This document shows positions 7,699 through 15,543 of a DNA stretch of 23,741 nt, piece by piece. The notes under the pieces were generated by a model. The model was not told the origin of the DNA, did not search any database, and worked only from the letters and a program-made list of their open reading frames with translations. The translations under genes were made by a program, and so were the position numbers. Origin of the DNA: a virus; the IMG/VR virus record IMGVR_UViG_3300034073_003078, positions 1-23,741 of that record; one strand, 5' to 3'. Positions within the stretch are counted from its first letter, which is position 1. The number at the start of each line of letters is the position of its first letter.

Positions 7699-8619
7699 AT
7701 GAAATTTTGCATAGCTACCCTAACTCACAATGATACTAGCAGAGATGTTTATTTAAAAAGAACAATAGATAGTTTCATTAATAATACAGAATTTGATGGC
7801 ATCATTGATTGGTATATTCATTGTAATGGTAAAAATGAATTGATTGACGATGTGGTAAAAGAATGTATTGAAAATTATAAAGATGTAATTAATTTTACAT
7901 ACTCATTTTCTGAAAAAAACATGGGATGTGGAGTAGGGATAAACTACCTTAATTCGTTAGTTAAGGATTATGAATATGTTTTATTTTTAGAAGGAGATTG
8001 GATTTGTTTGCCCCGCGATATTTCTGGTCAAGAGGATTGGTTAAGAGATTGTTTAAATTACATGGAGCAGAACAAAACCATTAGTCAAGTGTTATTAAGA
8101 AGATATATTAGTGATTATGATGATAGGCAGTACGGTTTAGGATATTGGATAAAGGAAGACAATATAAAAAATATAGTACAACTTAAAAACAAATATCTCG
8201 AATTAATAAAAAAGGAGTATGTAAATAATCCTCACATAAGACGAACTAAAGATTTTTATGATGCCGGAGTTTTACCTTTGAAAGAATTCTATGACGACGA
8301 AGGAAATCCGGCTGAATTAAAAGGTTTACCTATGTGGGGTCAAGCCGAGATAGATGCTGAGTCTAGGGCATTTGTTCTTAATTCGGCTTACCTCTTACTC
8401 GGAAATATGGTACATTGTGAATCATGGAATTACTATGAAAAATATGAAAATCTTTGTAGTGAAATAAAAACATGTAGAAAATATCTTGAAACAGGATGTG
8501 GGGGATGTAAGTATGGCTATTTTTTCCCGGAAGAGTTATTTTGTAAATTATGTGACCATTCTAAAAATTATACCGATATGGAAAGACATGGACACGATTA
8601 TGTAGCAAATTTAGGTTGA
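7699..8619 (+). CDS. GT-A family glycosyltransferase with C-terminal Cys4 knuckle
   Basis: A 306-residue protein beginning MKFCIATLTHNDTSRD, the GT2-type nucleotide-binding strand. NMGCGVGINYLNSL follows, then a metal-binding E98-G-D100 in YEYVLFLEGDW in place of DxD. Near the C terminus C267, C270, C282 and C285 form CxxC-x11-CxxC, a likely zinc ribbon not usual in GT2 enzymes, followed by HGHDYV. It might sit on a protein acceptor or stabilise the fold. It starts immediately after the GT9 stop. The sugar and acceptor are unknown. Confidence 0.75.
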   Translation: MKFCIATLTHNDTSRDVYLKRTIDSFINNTEFDGIIDWYIHCNGKNELIDDVVKECIENYKDVINFTYSFSEKNMGCGVGINYLNSLVKDYEYVLFLEGDWICLPRDISGQEDWLRDCLNYMEQNKTISQVLLRRYISDYDDRQYGLGYWIKEDNIKNIVQLKNKYLELIKKEYVNNPHIRRTKDFYDAGVLPLKEFYDDEGNPAELKGLPMWGQAEIDAESRAFVLNSAYLLLGNMVHCESWNYYEKYENLCSEIKTCRKYLETGCGGCKYGYFFPEELFCKLCDHSKNYTDMERHGHDYVANLG

Positions 8620-8632
8620 TAAAAAGTGAAAT

Positions 8633-9181
8633 ATGGTAAATGATTTATTTCAAATGCGTGATCAGACATATACGCAAGGACTTGTTGATCTAATTAATTA
8701 TATTAGACAGTATAAAAAGCCTGAAGAAATGTCAATGATTGAAATTGGATCTTATGCTGGTGAATCTACTAGGATTTTTTCTGAAAATTTTAAACAGGTA
8801 ATTTCAATTGACCCGTTTATTAATGATTATGATCCAAATGATATTACATGTCAATTTATGCCATTGGATAAGGTTTATGATATTTTTAAAGAAGTTATAA
8901 ACAGTCATCCTAATATAAAACACATAAGAATGACATCTGATGATGCTATAAAGGAACTAAAAGATGAAAAATTTGATTTTATATATATAGATGGACTACA
9001 TACCTACGAACAGATAAAAAAAGACATAACTAATTATCTCCCTCTATTAAATAAAGATGGATTAATAGGTGGACATGATTATCATTTAAATTGGTATGGA
9101 GTTGTAAGAGGGATAAATGAAATACTAGGAGAACCGGATAAAACATTCATGGACACTAGTTGGATTAAAAAAATAAAGTAA
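8633..9181 (+). CDS. Class I SAM-dependent methyltransferase (Methyltransf_24 type)
   Basis: A compact 182-residue Rossmann methyltransferase. Motif I is MIEIGSYAGEST (residues 35-46), motif II is VISIDPF, the acidic strand motif is FDFIYIDGLHTYEQIKKD, and motif VI is GLIGGHDY. This subgroup often methylates sugars or small hydroxylated compounds and is frequently found beside glycosyltransferases, as here. There is no target-recognition domain, so a DNA methyltransferase is unlikely. Gaps to the neighbours are 13 and 6 bases. Confidence 0.85.
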   Translation: MVNDLFQMRDQTYTQGLVDLINYIRQYKKPEEMSMIEIGSYAGESTRIFSENFKQVISIDPFINDYDPNDITCQFMPLDKVYDIFKEVINSHPNIKHIRMTSDDAIKELKDEKFDFIYIDGLHTYEQIKKDITNYLPLLNKDGLIGGHDYHLNWYGVVRGINEILGEPDKTFMDTSWIKKIK

Positions 9182-9187
9182 AAAGCT

Positions 9188-10117
9188 ATGACACATAAAA
9201 GTAATTTTGAGAATGTTTTTTGGCATATAGATAGTATGCGATTATTTGACAATGATTTGTACGAGGTAAGCGGTTGGATTTTCAGTACAGAGGGAAGTAT
9301 TAAAAAAATAATTATAGGAGACGTAGAATATACAAATCTACAAAATGGATTGTACCCTAGAAAAGATGTTAAGGATGTTTACCCGGATTTACCTAATGAT
9401 TTAGTAGGTTGGACTTTTATGGTTAAACCTTCTAATGTAAATGCTCCTATAGATATTATTTTGGATAATGGAGTTGAAATTTTAAATATAGGTACTTTAG
9501 ATTCCTGGCATGTGTTTAATTCAGGTTTTAATCCTTACGCTTCTAAAGACATTATTGTTGTAGATAATTTTTACATGCAACCTGATTTAGTCAGAAGCTA
9601 TGCAATTCATAATCTAAAGTACTCTGAATCTGATTACCATAGAGGAAAAAGAAGTGAGACCTCTTTTATACTAAATGGAACACTAGAAAGATTTGAGGAG
9701 ATATTAGGAAGGCCCATATACAATTGGAACAATCCTAATTATGCTAATGGTAAATTCCAGTATTGTATATCGACAGATCCAATTGTTTATCATGTAGATT
9801 CTCAAAACTACGCCGCCATGGTTTACTTAACTCCGGACGCACCTTTACAGAGTGGTACAGCAACTTATAAAAGTATCTATACAAATAAGACAAAGTTTGA
9901 AGAAGCACAGGGGGGAGATTATGAGAAGACATTCAAAGGAAGAAGTAGCGGATTAAATTTTTATGATAAGACATCTTTTGAACTCGTAGATAATATTGCA
10001 AATGTATATAATAGATTAGTTTTATTCGATGCTAAAAATATACATGCTGCCGTAAATTACTTTGGAGACACAAAAGAAAATAGCAGATTTTTTCACTTAT
10101 TCTTTTTTGATATATGA
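9188..10117 (+). CDS. Two-domain protein: N-terminal beta-sandwich plus DUF6445-type 2OG oxygenase-like domain
   Basis: A 309-residue protein. Residues 1-105 form a beta-rich module (YEVSGWIFS, KKIIIGDVEY, YPRKDVKDVYPDLP, VGWTFMVKP) of the kind attached to phage and bacterial sugar-modifying enzymes. Residues 118-309 match DUF6445: DIIVVDNFYMQPDLVRSYAI, then IVYHVDSQNYAAMVYLTP, then SGTATYKS. The H202-x-D204, H286 and R300 pattern fits an Fe(II)/2-oxoglutarate site. It overlaps the next gene by 4 bases (ATGA). This is the fourth dioxygenase-like protein in the island, separate from the first three. Activity is inferred; the substrate is unknown. Confidence 0.75.
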   Translation: MTHKSNFENVFWHIDSMRLFDNDLYEVSGWIFSTEGSIKKIIIGDVEYTNLQNGLYPRKDVKDVYPDLPNDLVGWTFMVKPSNVNAPIDIILDNGVEILNIGTLDSWHVFNSGFNPYASKDIIVVDNFYMQPDLVRSYAIHNLKYSESDYHRGKRSETSFILNGTLERFEEILGRPIYNWNNPNYANGKFQYCISTDPIVYHVDSQNYAAMVYLTPDAPLQSGTATYKSIYTNKTKFEEAQGGDYEKTFKGRSSGLNFYDKTSFELVDNIANVYNRLVLFDAKNIHAAVNYFGDTKENSRFFHLFFFDI

Positions 10118-11973
10118 AGATTAGATTCCATGTTATAACCAGATGTACAAGACCTCAAAATCTTTTACAGATATATGATAGTTTTAATTACACAGAAAAT
10201 GATCAATATTGTGTACTTTGGCATGTCTTATTCGATACTTCATCTTTGATTGATATTGATTCCAAATTGCTCTTAGATTTAAGTAAGTTAGACGCTCACT
10301 TACATTTTGTGGAAAGTGATGGTACAGATTATTTATATCCTCAAATAAGCGATGTTGTAAGTAATCTTAATACAGGATGGGTTTTAATTATGGATGATGA
10401 TAATGTATGTTATCCTAATTATTTTGATGTCTTTAATGACGAAATAAGAGCTAGTAAAAAGGCTGCTTACGCGTATGAACAAGAAGTCAATGGTAGGGAT
10501 TTTACCGGGTTAGATATAAGGAAAGTCGGACCGGAGCACATGAAGTTAAAACATATTGATTCCGCACAATATATCATACACACGGAATTACATCAAAAAT
10601 TAAAATACGAATCCGGATATGATGCTGACGGTAAATTCATAGAAAAATTATATGATGAATATCCTGATGACTTTGGCTTCATAGAAAAAACACTATGCTA
10701 TTACAATGCTTTAACAAGTGAGCCGAAAGCTAGAGTTCCAAAAGTATTATATTTAGGACCCGATAAACCCGAATTAAAAAGTATAAAGTACGCGGATTAT
10801 GAAGACGATTCTTTAAATGTGAAATATATTGAGAACGACGAAAAAATAAGCGAAATATTATCTTCCTTTAATCCAGACTCTATCATAAGCATTTCCGACG
10901 ATTATTATGACCAATACAGAAATCTATGCAATCAGCCTTCCTATGTGAGAAATAGATGGATAAACTTAAATCTTCACCAGGATAAGGAAACAGGGATAGC
11001 TTATAATACGGGAGAGATAGCGTATAATTGTGCAATGAATAGCATACTTAGGTCTGACTATGATTCTGTGGTTTCTTTCTTCACACCGATATATAATACA
11101 GGAGAAAAACTTTGGAGAACCTATGAATCAGTTAGAAGTCAAACTTATCCGGATTGGGAGTGGGTTATAGTAAATGATTCTTCTGATGGAGGTAAAACGA
11201 TAAAGATTGCTTTGGAGATAGCGTCACAGGATCATAGAGTTAGAGTGTATGACTTTAGAGAAAAATCAGGCGGTATTATAGGCGAATCTAAGTACAGGGC
11301 AGCTACGCTCACTAAAGGCAGATGGTTAGCAGAATTAGACCACGATGATTATTTAATGCCGGATTGTGCTAAGTATATAATAGAAGCGGCGAATAATTTT
11401 CCGGATGCAGGATTTATATATACGGATAGTGCAGAACTAGATGAGTGGCATAACTCTATGAAATACCCAGATGGTTTTTGTTTTGGGTATGGAAAATATA
11501 GGAAAGAGTATCACCACGATTATGAAAAAACCTGGGACGTAGTAGATACACCTAATATCAATCCGAAAACAATTAGACATATCGTAGGAGTACCCAATCA
11601 CATAAGAACATGGAGGAGAGATGTATATTTTTCGGTGGGAGGGCACAATAGAAATCTATCCATCGCAGATGATTATGAACTTATTGTTAGAACATTCCTA
11701 AAAACTAAATTTGTAAAAGTACCAAAATTAGGATATCTTCAATACATATACAATAATTCAAATGGAAGAAATACACATGACTTAGCTAGAGCAGATATCC
11801 AGAGAAGAGTTAGATCAATCATGTATTTCTATAATGATGCAATAAATGAAAGATTTAAAGAATTAGGAGTTATTGATTATGCATATAAGGAGAATAAAGA
11901 CAATCCCTTAAATGTAGAAAGTAGATTTGGAAAAGATGAAAATCATGTAAACTTTATATACAATGACATATAG
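10114..11973 (+). CDS. Double glycosyltransferase (two GT-A domains)
   Basis: The largest gene here, 619 residues. Domain 1 (1-210) begins KIRFHVITRCTRPQNL and carries D94-D95-D96 in GWVLIMDDDNV. Residues about 210-310 form a connecting domain (PKVLYLGPDKPELK, FNPDSIISISDDYYDQY, VRNRWINLN). Domain 2 (about 315-560) is a classic GT2 domain: VVSFFTPIYNTGEKLWRTYE, WVIVNDSSDGG, GRWLAELDHDDYLMPD (D409-H-D-D), then a Trp-rich acceptor segment. The enzyme probably adds two sugars in sequence or polymerises a disaccharide. It is cytosolic, with no membrane segment. It overlaps the next glycosyltransferase by 11 bases. Confidence 0.85.
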   Translation: MKIRFHVITRCTRPQNLLQIYDSFNYTENDQYCVLWHVLFDTSSLIDIDSKLLLDLSKLDAHLHFVESDGTDYLYPQISDVVSNLNTGWVLIMDDDNVCYPNYFDVFNDEIRASKKAAYAYEQEVNGRDFTGLDIRKVGPEHMKLKHIDSAQYIIHTELHQKLKYESGYDADGKFIEKLYDEYPDDFGFIEKTLCYYNALTSEPKARVPKVLYLGPDKPELKSIKYADYEDDSLNVKYIENDEKISEILSSFNPDSIISISDDYYDQYRNLCNQPSYVRNRWINLNLHQDKETGIAYNTGEIAYNCAMNSILRSDYDSVVSFFTPIYNTGEKLWRTYESVRSQTYPDWEWVIVNDSSDGGKTIKIALEIASQDHRVRVYDFREKSGGIIGESKYRAATLTKGRWLAELDHDDYLMPDCAKYIIEAANNFPDAGFIYTDSAELDEWHNSMKYPDGFCFGYGKYRKEYHHDYEKTWDVVDTPNINPKTIRHIVGVPNHIRTWRRDVYFSVGGHNRNLSIADDYELIVRTFLKTKFVKVPKLGYLQYIYNNSNGRNTHDLARADIQRRVRSIMYFYNDAINERFKELGVIDYAYKENKDNPLNVESRFGKDENHVNFIYNDI

Positions 11974-12628
11974 CGTAATCATTCCTACATTATGGAAATG
12001 CAATTTAGAAAACTTTTATAAGACCATGCTAATTTTCTGCGGGGAACCTCAAATAAAAGAGATCATATTAATAGACAATGACATAACATTCAAACAAACA
12101 ATAAAATCTAACATTCTAAATCTAAGTCCTAAAATAAAATACTATCCACAAGATGAAAATATATATGTAAATCCGGCATGGAACTTAGGCGCATTAGAAG
12201 CCCAAGGGAAACACTTAATGATAGTAAATGATGACTTCCATATAACATCTAAAAAAACATTAAAGAACATAATAAAAACACATCAAGATAATAAAGACAT
12301 ATATACTAGTATCTATGGTATATCAACATCATGTTATATAGAAGAACCAACATCCAATAAAATATACTTAACAGACAATGAAGGTAGAGGAACCGGGTGG
12401 GGATGCTTCTTCATATTACATAGATATACATGGACAGATATCCCAAATGAATTAAAGATATGGTTTGGAGATGACTACCTAACAAAACATGTACTAGAAA
12501 ATGGAGGAAAAGTCTATACATTCAAAAACATAAAAGCATCACCATTCTCACAGACACTATCATCATCGACATTTAATAGCATCCTGGATAATGATACTAA
12601 AATATACATGGAGAAATATAATAACTAA
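11963..12628 (+). CDS. GT2 family glycosyltransferase
   Basis: A 221-residue single-domain GT-A enzyme. TYSVIIPTLWKCNLENFYKT opens the fold; IKEIILIDND and VNPAWNLGALEAQGKHLMIVNDDF carry the donor-binding strand and the metal-binding N89-D90-D91. The later GTGWGCFFILHR and WFGDDYLTKHVLENGG correspond to the acceptor half of GT2 enzymes. The ATG lies 11 bases inside the preceding gene, so expression is probably coupled. It is the last gene of the enzyme island; the next start follows a TATTTATA block. Confidence 0.83.
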   Translation: MTYSVIIPTLWKCNLENFYKTMLIFCGEPQIKEIILIDNDITFKQTIKSNILNLSPKIKYYPQDENIYVNPAWNLGALEAQGKHLMIVNDDFHITSKKTLKNIIKTHQDNKDIYTSIYGISTSCYIEEPTSNKIYLTDNEGRGTGWGCFFILHRYTWTDIPNELKIWFGDDYLTKHVLENGGKVYTFKNIKASPFSQTLSSSTFNSILDNDTKIYMEKYNN

Positions 12629-12630
12629 GC

Positions 12631-12643
12631 TATTTATATAAAA
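12631..12643 (+). promoter_or_regulatory. TATTTATATAAAA motif (site 2)
   Basis: This 13-base version of the shared block ends 9 bases before the DUF3008-like gene, just after the stop of the glycosyltransferase operon. It is identical to the block at 17967-17979. Confidence 0.55.
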
Positions 12644-12652
12644 GCCAATAAT

Positions 12653-13186
12653 ATGCCATCAAAATCAGAAAAACAGCAAAAATTCTTTCAGATAGTGAAA
12701 GCCTACAAAGATAAGAAAATGTCCGCAGCAGATGTAGGAAAGAATGTAGAAGATGCAGCTAAAGACATGTCAGATAAGGAAATTGACAAATATACTAAAT
12801 TGACAAAAGAGGATATTGAAGAACTAAGAGAATTATTAAAGATGAAAAAAGAAAATGTAATGCCGGATGTAAAACCTAATGATGCAGAAAATGCAGAAGA
12901 AGGTAGCATGGCAAAAAATCAAGCTAAAGACATTATGAAATATGCTTTAGAGATTCACAAGATGATAAATGAAAGAGATGATTTACCGGAATGGGTTGAA
13001 TCTAAAATAACTAAAGCTCACGATTACATGACAACCTTATGTCAATACATGTCAAATGAATTAGAGAATGATCCTAATGCATTTAAGAAGACAGATGAAG
13101 GATTTTATAGTAGAAAACCTAAGAGTGGAAAAGTTGGAGGTATTGGCAGATTAGTTGGTGCTGCCATGTCGATAGGAAAGAGATAA
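12653..13186 (+). CDS. DUF3008-like phage protein
   Basis: A 177-residue basic, helical protein. Residues 1-55 (MPSKSEKQQKFFQIVKAYK, then AADVGKNVEDAAKDMSDKEI) resemble the short DUF3008 proteins that begin MPxKSxxQQ. Residues about 102-128 (LPEWVESKITKAHDYM, then YMSNE) form a second helical motif that recurs in large phages. The end is Gly/Lys-rich (SGKVGGIGRLVG). There is no enzymatic motif. The function is unknown; a structural or DNA-binding role would fit the charge. It starts a new unit behind the site-2 motif. Confidence 0.75.
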   Translation: MPSKSEKQQKFFQIVKAYKDKKMSAADVGKNVEDAAKDMSDKEIDKYTKLTKEDIEELRELLKMKKENVMPDVKPNDAENAEEGSMAKNQAKDIMKYALEIHKMINERDDLPEWVESKITKAHDYMTTLCQYMSNELENDPNAFKKTDEGFYSRKPKSGKVGGIGRLVGAAMSIGKR

Positions 13187-13227
13187 GATGTTGTATCTAT
13201 TTTTTGGGATTAAAACAATGTAATAAA

Positions 13228-14112
13228 ATGCAAGACATGGATTTAATAAAAAGAATTCAAGAGTATTTTGGATTTAGTAAAACTGGACAATATGATCCTT
13301 TGACAGAAGCTGCGGTAAAGAACATTCAAAGAAATAATGAAATTTACCCCGACGGAAAATTAGATAATTATACGGTTAATCTTATTTTTGAAGGAGAGCT
13401 AACTACCGATTTTTTAAGTAGAGTAGAAGTATCTGGAGATTTAGTTATTGACCGGAGACACATGCCTGACAAAGAGTATATAAAGACAGAAACAAAAAAA
13501 GAGTATATATTCCTACATCACACAGCAGGTTGGGATAATCCGTATAATGTTATTAACGGATGGGCTACGGATACTAGAGGTAGGATAGGAACTCAATATG
13601 TTATCGGTGGGCAGAATGTTACAGATGTTTCACATAAATACGACGGCGTAATAGTGGAGGCCTTTCCTAAAGAATACTACGCATATCATTTAGGAATCGG
13701 AGCTACTTACATGCACTTAAGATCCGTGGGTATAGAACTTTGCAACTTCGGATATTTAACAAAAGAAGGTACTAAATTTTATACCTACACAAAAAGAGAA
13801 GTACATCCTAGTCAAGTAGTAACATTGAAAAAAGACTTTAGAGGGTTTAGACATTTCCATAGGTATTCTGACAATCAAATATCTGCATTGAAAAAATTAC
13901 TTATAAAAATATCTAATGACCACTCTATAGATTTAAAAGGAGGATTACACACTTACTTTAATTCACAAGACCCATTTGTTGCATTAGATTACAAGGATGA
14001 TGTAAAGAAAGGTCTTGTAAAGGGTGTATTCTCTCATACAAACGTTATCATGTCCGGCAAATGGGATATTTTCCCGCAGGATGAGATAATTGATATGATA
14101 AGAAGCATTTAA
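13228..14112 (+). CDS. Endolysin: N-acetylmuramoyl-L-alanine amidase (Amidase_2) with N-terminal peptidoglycan-binding domain
   Basis: From ATG 13228 the protein has 294 residues. Residues 1-60 look like a PG_binding_1 fold (IQEYFGFSKTGQYDPLTEAAVKNIQ, here split: IQEYFGFSKTGQYD then PLTEAAVKNIQ). The amidase domain follows: YIFLHHTAGW (H97/H98), GTQYVIGG, YYAYHLGIGA, SVGIELCNFG, and FSHTNVIMSGKWDIFPQ. His 270 and Asp 280 are ten residues apart, as in the AmpD zinc site; T7 lysozyme has Cys there. It cleaves the bond between MurNAc and L-Ala in peptidoglycan at lysis. There is no signal peptide, so a holin is needed. A TTG at 13204 would add eight residues without support; ATG 13237 is also possible. 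Its stop overlaps the convergent YopX gene. Confidence 0.9.
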   Translation: MQDMDLIKRIQEYFGFSKTGQYDPLTEAAVKNIQRNNEIYPDGKLDNYTVNLIFEGELTTDFLSRVEVSGDLVIDRRHMPDKEYIKTETKKEYIFLHHTAGWDNPYNVINGWATDTRGRIGTQYVIGGQNVTDVSHKYDGVIVEAFPKEYYAYHLGIGATYMHLRSVGIELCNFGYLTKEGTKFYTYTKREVHPSQVVTLKKDFRGFRHFHRYSDNQISALKKLLIKISNDHSIDLKGGLHTYFNSQDPFVALDYKDDVKKGLVKGVFSHTNVIMSGKWDIFPQDEIIDMIRSI

Positions 14113-14687
14113 ACAACCGGATCATACGTCTCTGATTTTTTTGGATTTCTAATCTTTTTACTTGGCGGTAGGTAGAAGTTATCTTCTTTACCGTCTATAT
14201 CTTTTGACTGGTCATAAATATTTCCCATGACTTCAAAAGGGCATATTAAATTAGTTAAATCTTCATTGGAGAAATTATGCCCTATTATTTTTTGTATCTC
14301 ATTTAGTTTATCTTTTGTTATGTTACTAATGATATTTAATCTTTTGATTTCTTGATATCTATATAATGGGTAGTCCCCGCAGAAAAATTGTAAAGTGACC
14401 GGATTCCACCTTACCCTTTCTAGCCTCATATATAACTTGTAATCGTCTCCAAGGTATCTACTGAGTATGTTATCATTTTCATAGATCCGATTTCCCAGAG
14501 AGTCTCTAAAGCCCGTCCATGCATCACAGGACTCAAGAGAAAATCCTCTAGGTGTACCAGCATAAACATAGCCCAAGTCCTTATTGTCTGTATCGAATAT
14601 GTTTTCAAATACTTCAATAATTTCACCTTTCTTTAATTCCACAAAACTTTTTTCTGCTCTAAACCTCAGTCTAAAAATAGTCTCCAT
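14109..14687 (-). CDS. YopX-family protein
   Basis: From the ATG at 14687 the product has 192 residues; an upstream TTG would add 17 residues including a hydrophobic run, but the predicted promoter lies inside that extension. Residues 57-74 (WTGFRDSLGNRIYENDNI) match the YopX core pattern 'TGxkDkxGxxIYExDii', followed by a basic beta-strand segment (ERVRWNP). YopX proteins are widespread in phages, with no settled function. The C-terminal half (helical, then Lys-rich) is not recognised. The gene runs against its neighbours, and its stop codon overlaps the endolysin stop by 4 bases. A host-type promoter lies about 35 bases upstream, so it may be expressed early. Confidence 0.75.
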   Translation of the reverse strand: METIFRLRFRAEKSFVELKKGEIIEVFENIFDTDNKDLGYVYAGTPRGFSLESCDAWTGFRDSLGNRIYENDNILSRYLGDDYKLYMRLERVRWNPVTLQFFCGDYPLYRYQEIKRLNIISNITKDKLNEIQKIIGHNFSNEDLTNLICPFEVMGNIYDQSKDIDGKEDNFYLPPSKKIRNPKKSETYDPVV

Positions 14688-14720
14688 AGTATGTTCATGT
14701 TTAAAAATAAATAATAAGCG

Positions 14721-14751
14721 CAAATATAGTAAAAACAATTCACTTACGCAA
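14721..14751 (-). promoter_or_regulatory. Bacteroidota-type promoter for the YopX gene
   Basis: On the minus strand TTG (14749-14751), 20 bases, then TATATTTG (14721-14728) fits the -33/-7 consensus of the Bacteroidota primary sigma factor. It would start RNA near 14714, about 27 bases before the ATG. Confidence 0.65.
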
Positions 14752-14799
14752 CTATTTTTTAATTTTTACGTTAAATAATTGTTTATAGCTCTGTATGTC

Positions 14800-15477
14800 A
14801 TGATTATATCTCATAAATATAAATGTATTTTCATAAGAATTCCCAAAACTGGTTCAACTAGTGTAGAGACCTATTTAAAAGAAGTCGACCCGGACTGTAT
14901 CTCATCAGGGGATAAACCTCCGTATGGACACGATACATGTTCGCAGTTATTAGAAGAACATGGTCACACAGTATGGAACTCTTATTATAAATTCACCTTC
15001 ATACGAGAACCTTATCAGTGGTACAAATCCTACTACTCGGATCTTTTGAATTATTCATGGGATAAAGATAGTGAACTAGCAAAAAAAAGTTTAGGTTTGA
15101 TTTTGACAGATTCTAATACTTTGCCGGAACCTGTAAATGGAACGTTGCACGAAAAGCACATAATGATAATCCAATTGCTTAATGATTTTTGGTTCTATCC
15201 TGCTATAAATGATAGTAAAATGGATAATCATGTAACGCAAATATCATGGATAGATAAGCCCATTAATTTTATAGGACGTACAGAATTTTTAGATGAGGAC
15301 TTCAAGGATGTATGCAATAAATTAAATATACCATTTACCGAAATAAAGAGATTGAATACATCTGATTCTCATAAATTAAGTCATAGTGAAGGAGCTAGGA
15401 GATTAATTAAATGTTTAGCAAATGAAGACTTAGAATTATATTACAACATAAAATCGATAACAAATAATCGTTATTAA
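14800..15477 (+). CDS. Sulfotransferase (Sulfotransfer_2/carbohydrate type)
   Basis: A 225-residue protein from ATG 14800: MIISHKYKCIFIRIPKTGST holds the PAPS loop (PKTGST, residues 15-20). FTFIREPYQWYKSYYSDL is the 3'-phosphate motif (R69, S77). IGRTEFLDEDFKDVCNKLNI is typical of the family's C-terminal half. It differs clearly in subtype from the sulfotransferase at 4014. A TTG at 14779 would add seven residues and is less likely. It lies outside the main enzyme island, beyond the endolysin and YopX genes, and is likely to act on a carbohydrate. Its promoter is not evident. Confidence 0.87.
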   Translation: MIISHKYKCIFIRIPKTGSTSVETYLKEVDPDCISSGDKPPYGHDTCSQLLEEHGHTVWNSYYKFTFIREPYQWYKSYYSDLLNYSWDKDSELAKKSLGLILTDSNTLPEPVNGTLHEKHIMIIQLLNDFWFYPAINDSKMDNHVTQISWIDKPINFIGRTEFLDEDFKDVCNKLNIPFTEIKRLNTSDSHKLSHSEGARRLIKCLANEDLELYYNIKSITNNRY

Positions 15478-15519
15478 TGTGTAATTATATAAAAAAGTAA
15501 GTTTATAGCAAAATAACAC

Positions 15520-15533
15520 TATTTATAATAAAA
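15520..15533 (+). promoter_or_regulatory. TATTTATAATAAAA motif (site 3)
   Basis: Identical to site 1; ends 10 bases before the ATG at 15544, in a 66-base gap between genes. Confidence 0.55.
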
Positions 15534-15543
15534 CGCTGTAATT

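Noticed and set aside
2194-12628. DNA base hypermodification pathway (hydroxylated and glucosylated bases)
   Set aside because: The oxygenases belong to prolyl-hydroxylase-like, TIGR02466 and DUF6445 types, not TET/JBP, and the thymidylate enzyme is ThyX rather than a hydroxymethylase. Kept only as a remote alternative.
13204-13227. TTG start for the endolysin
   Set aside because: Two in-frame ATGs lie just downstream and the added residues precede the peptidoglycan-binding fold.
14688-14738. Longer YopX product beginning with a hydrophobic segment
   Set aside because: It needs a TTG start and covers the predicted -7 promoter box; ATG 14687 follows that promoter properly.
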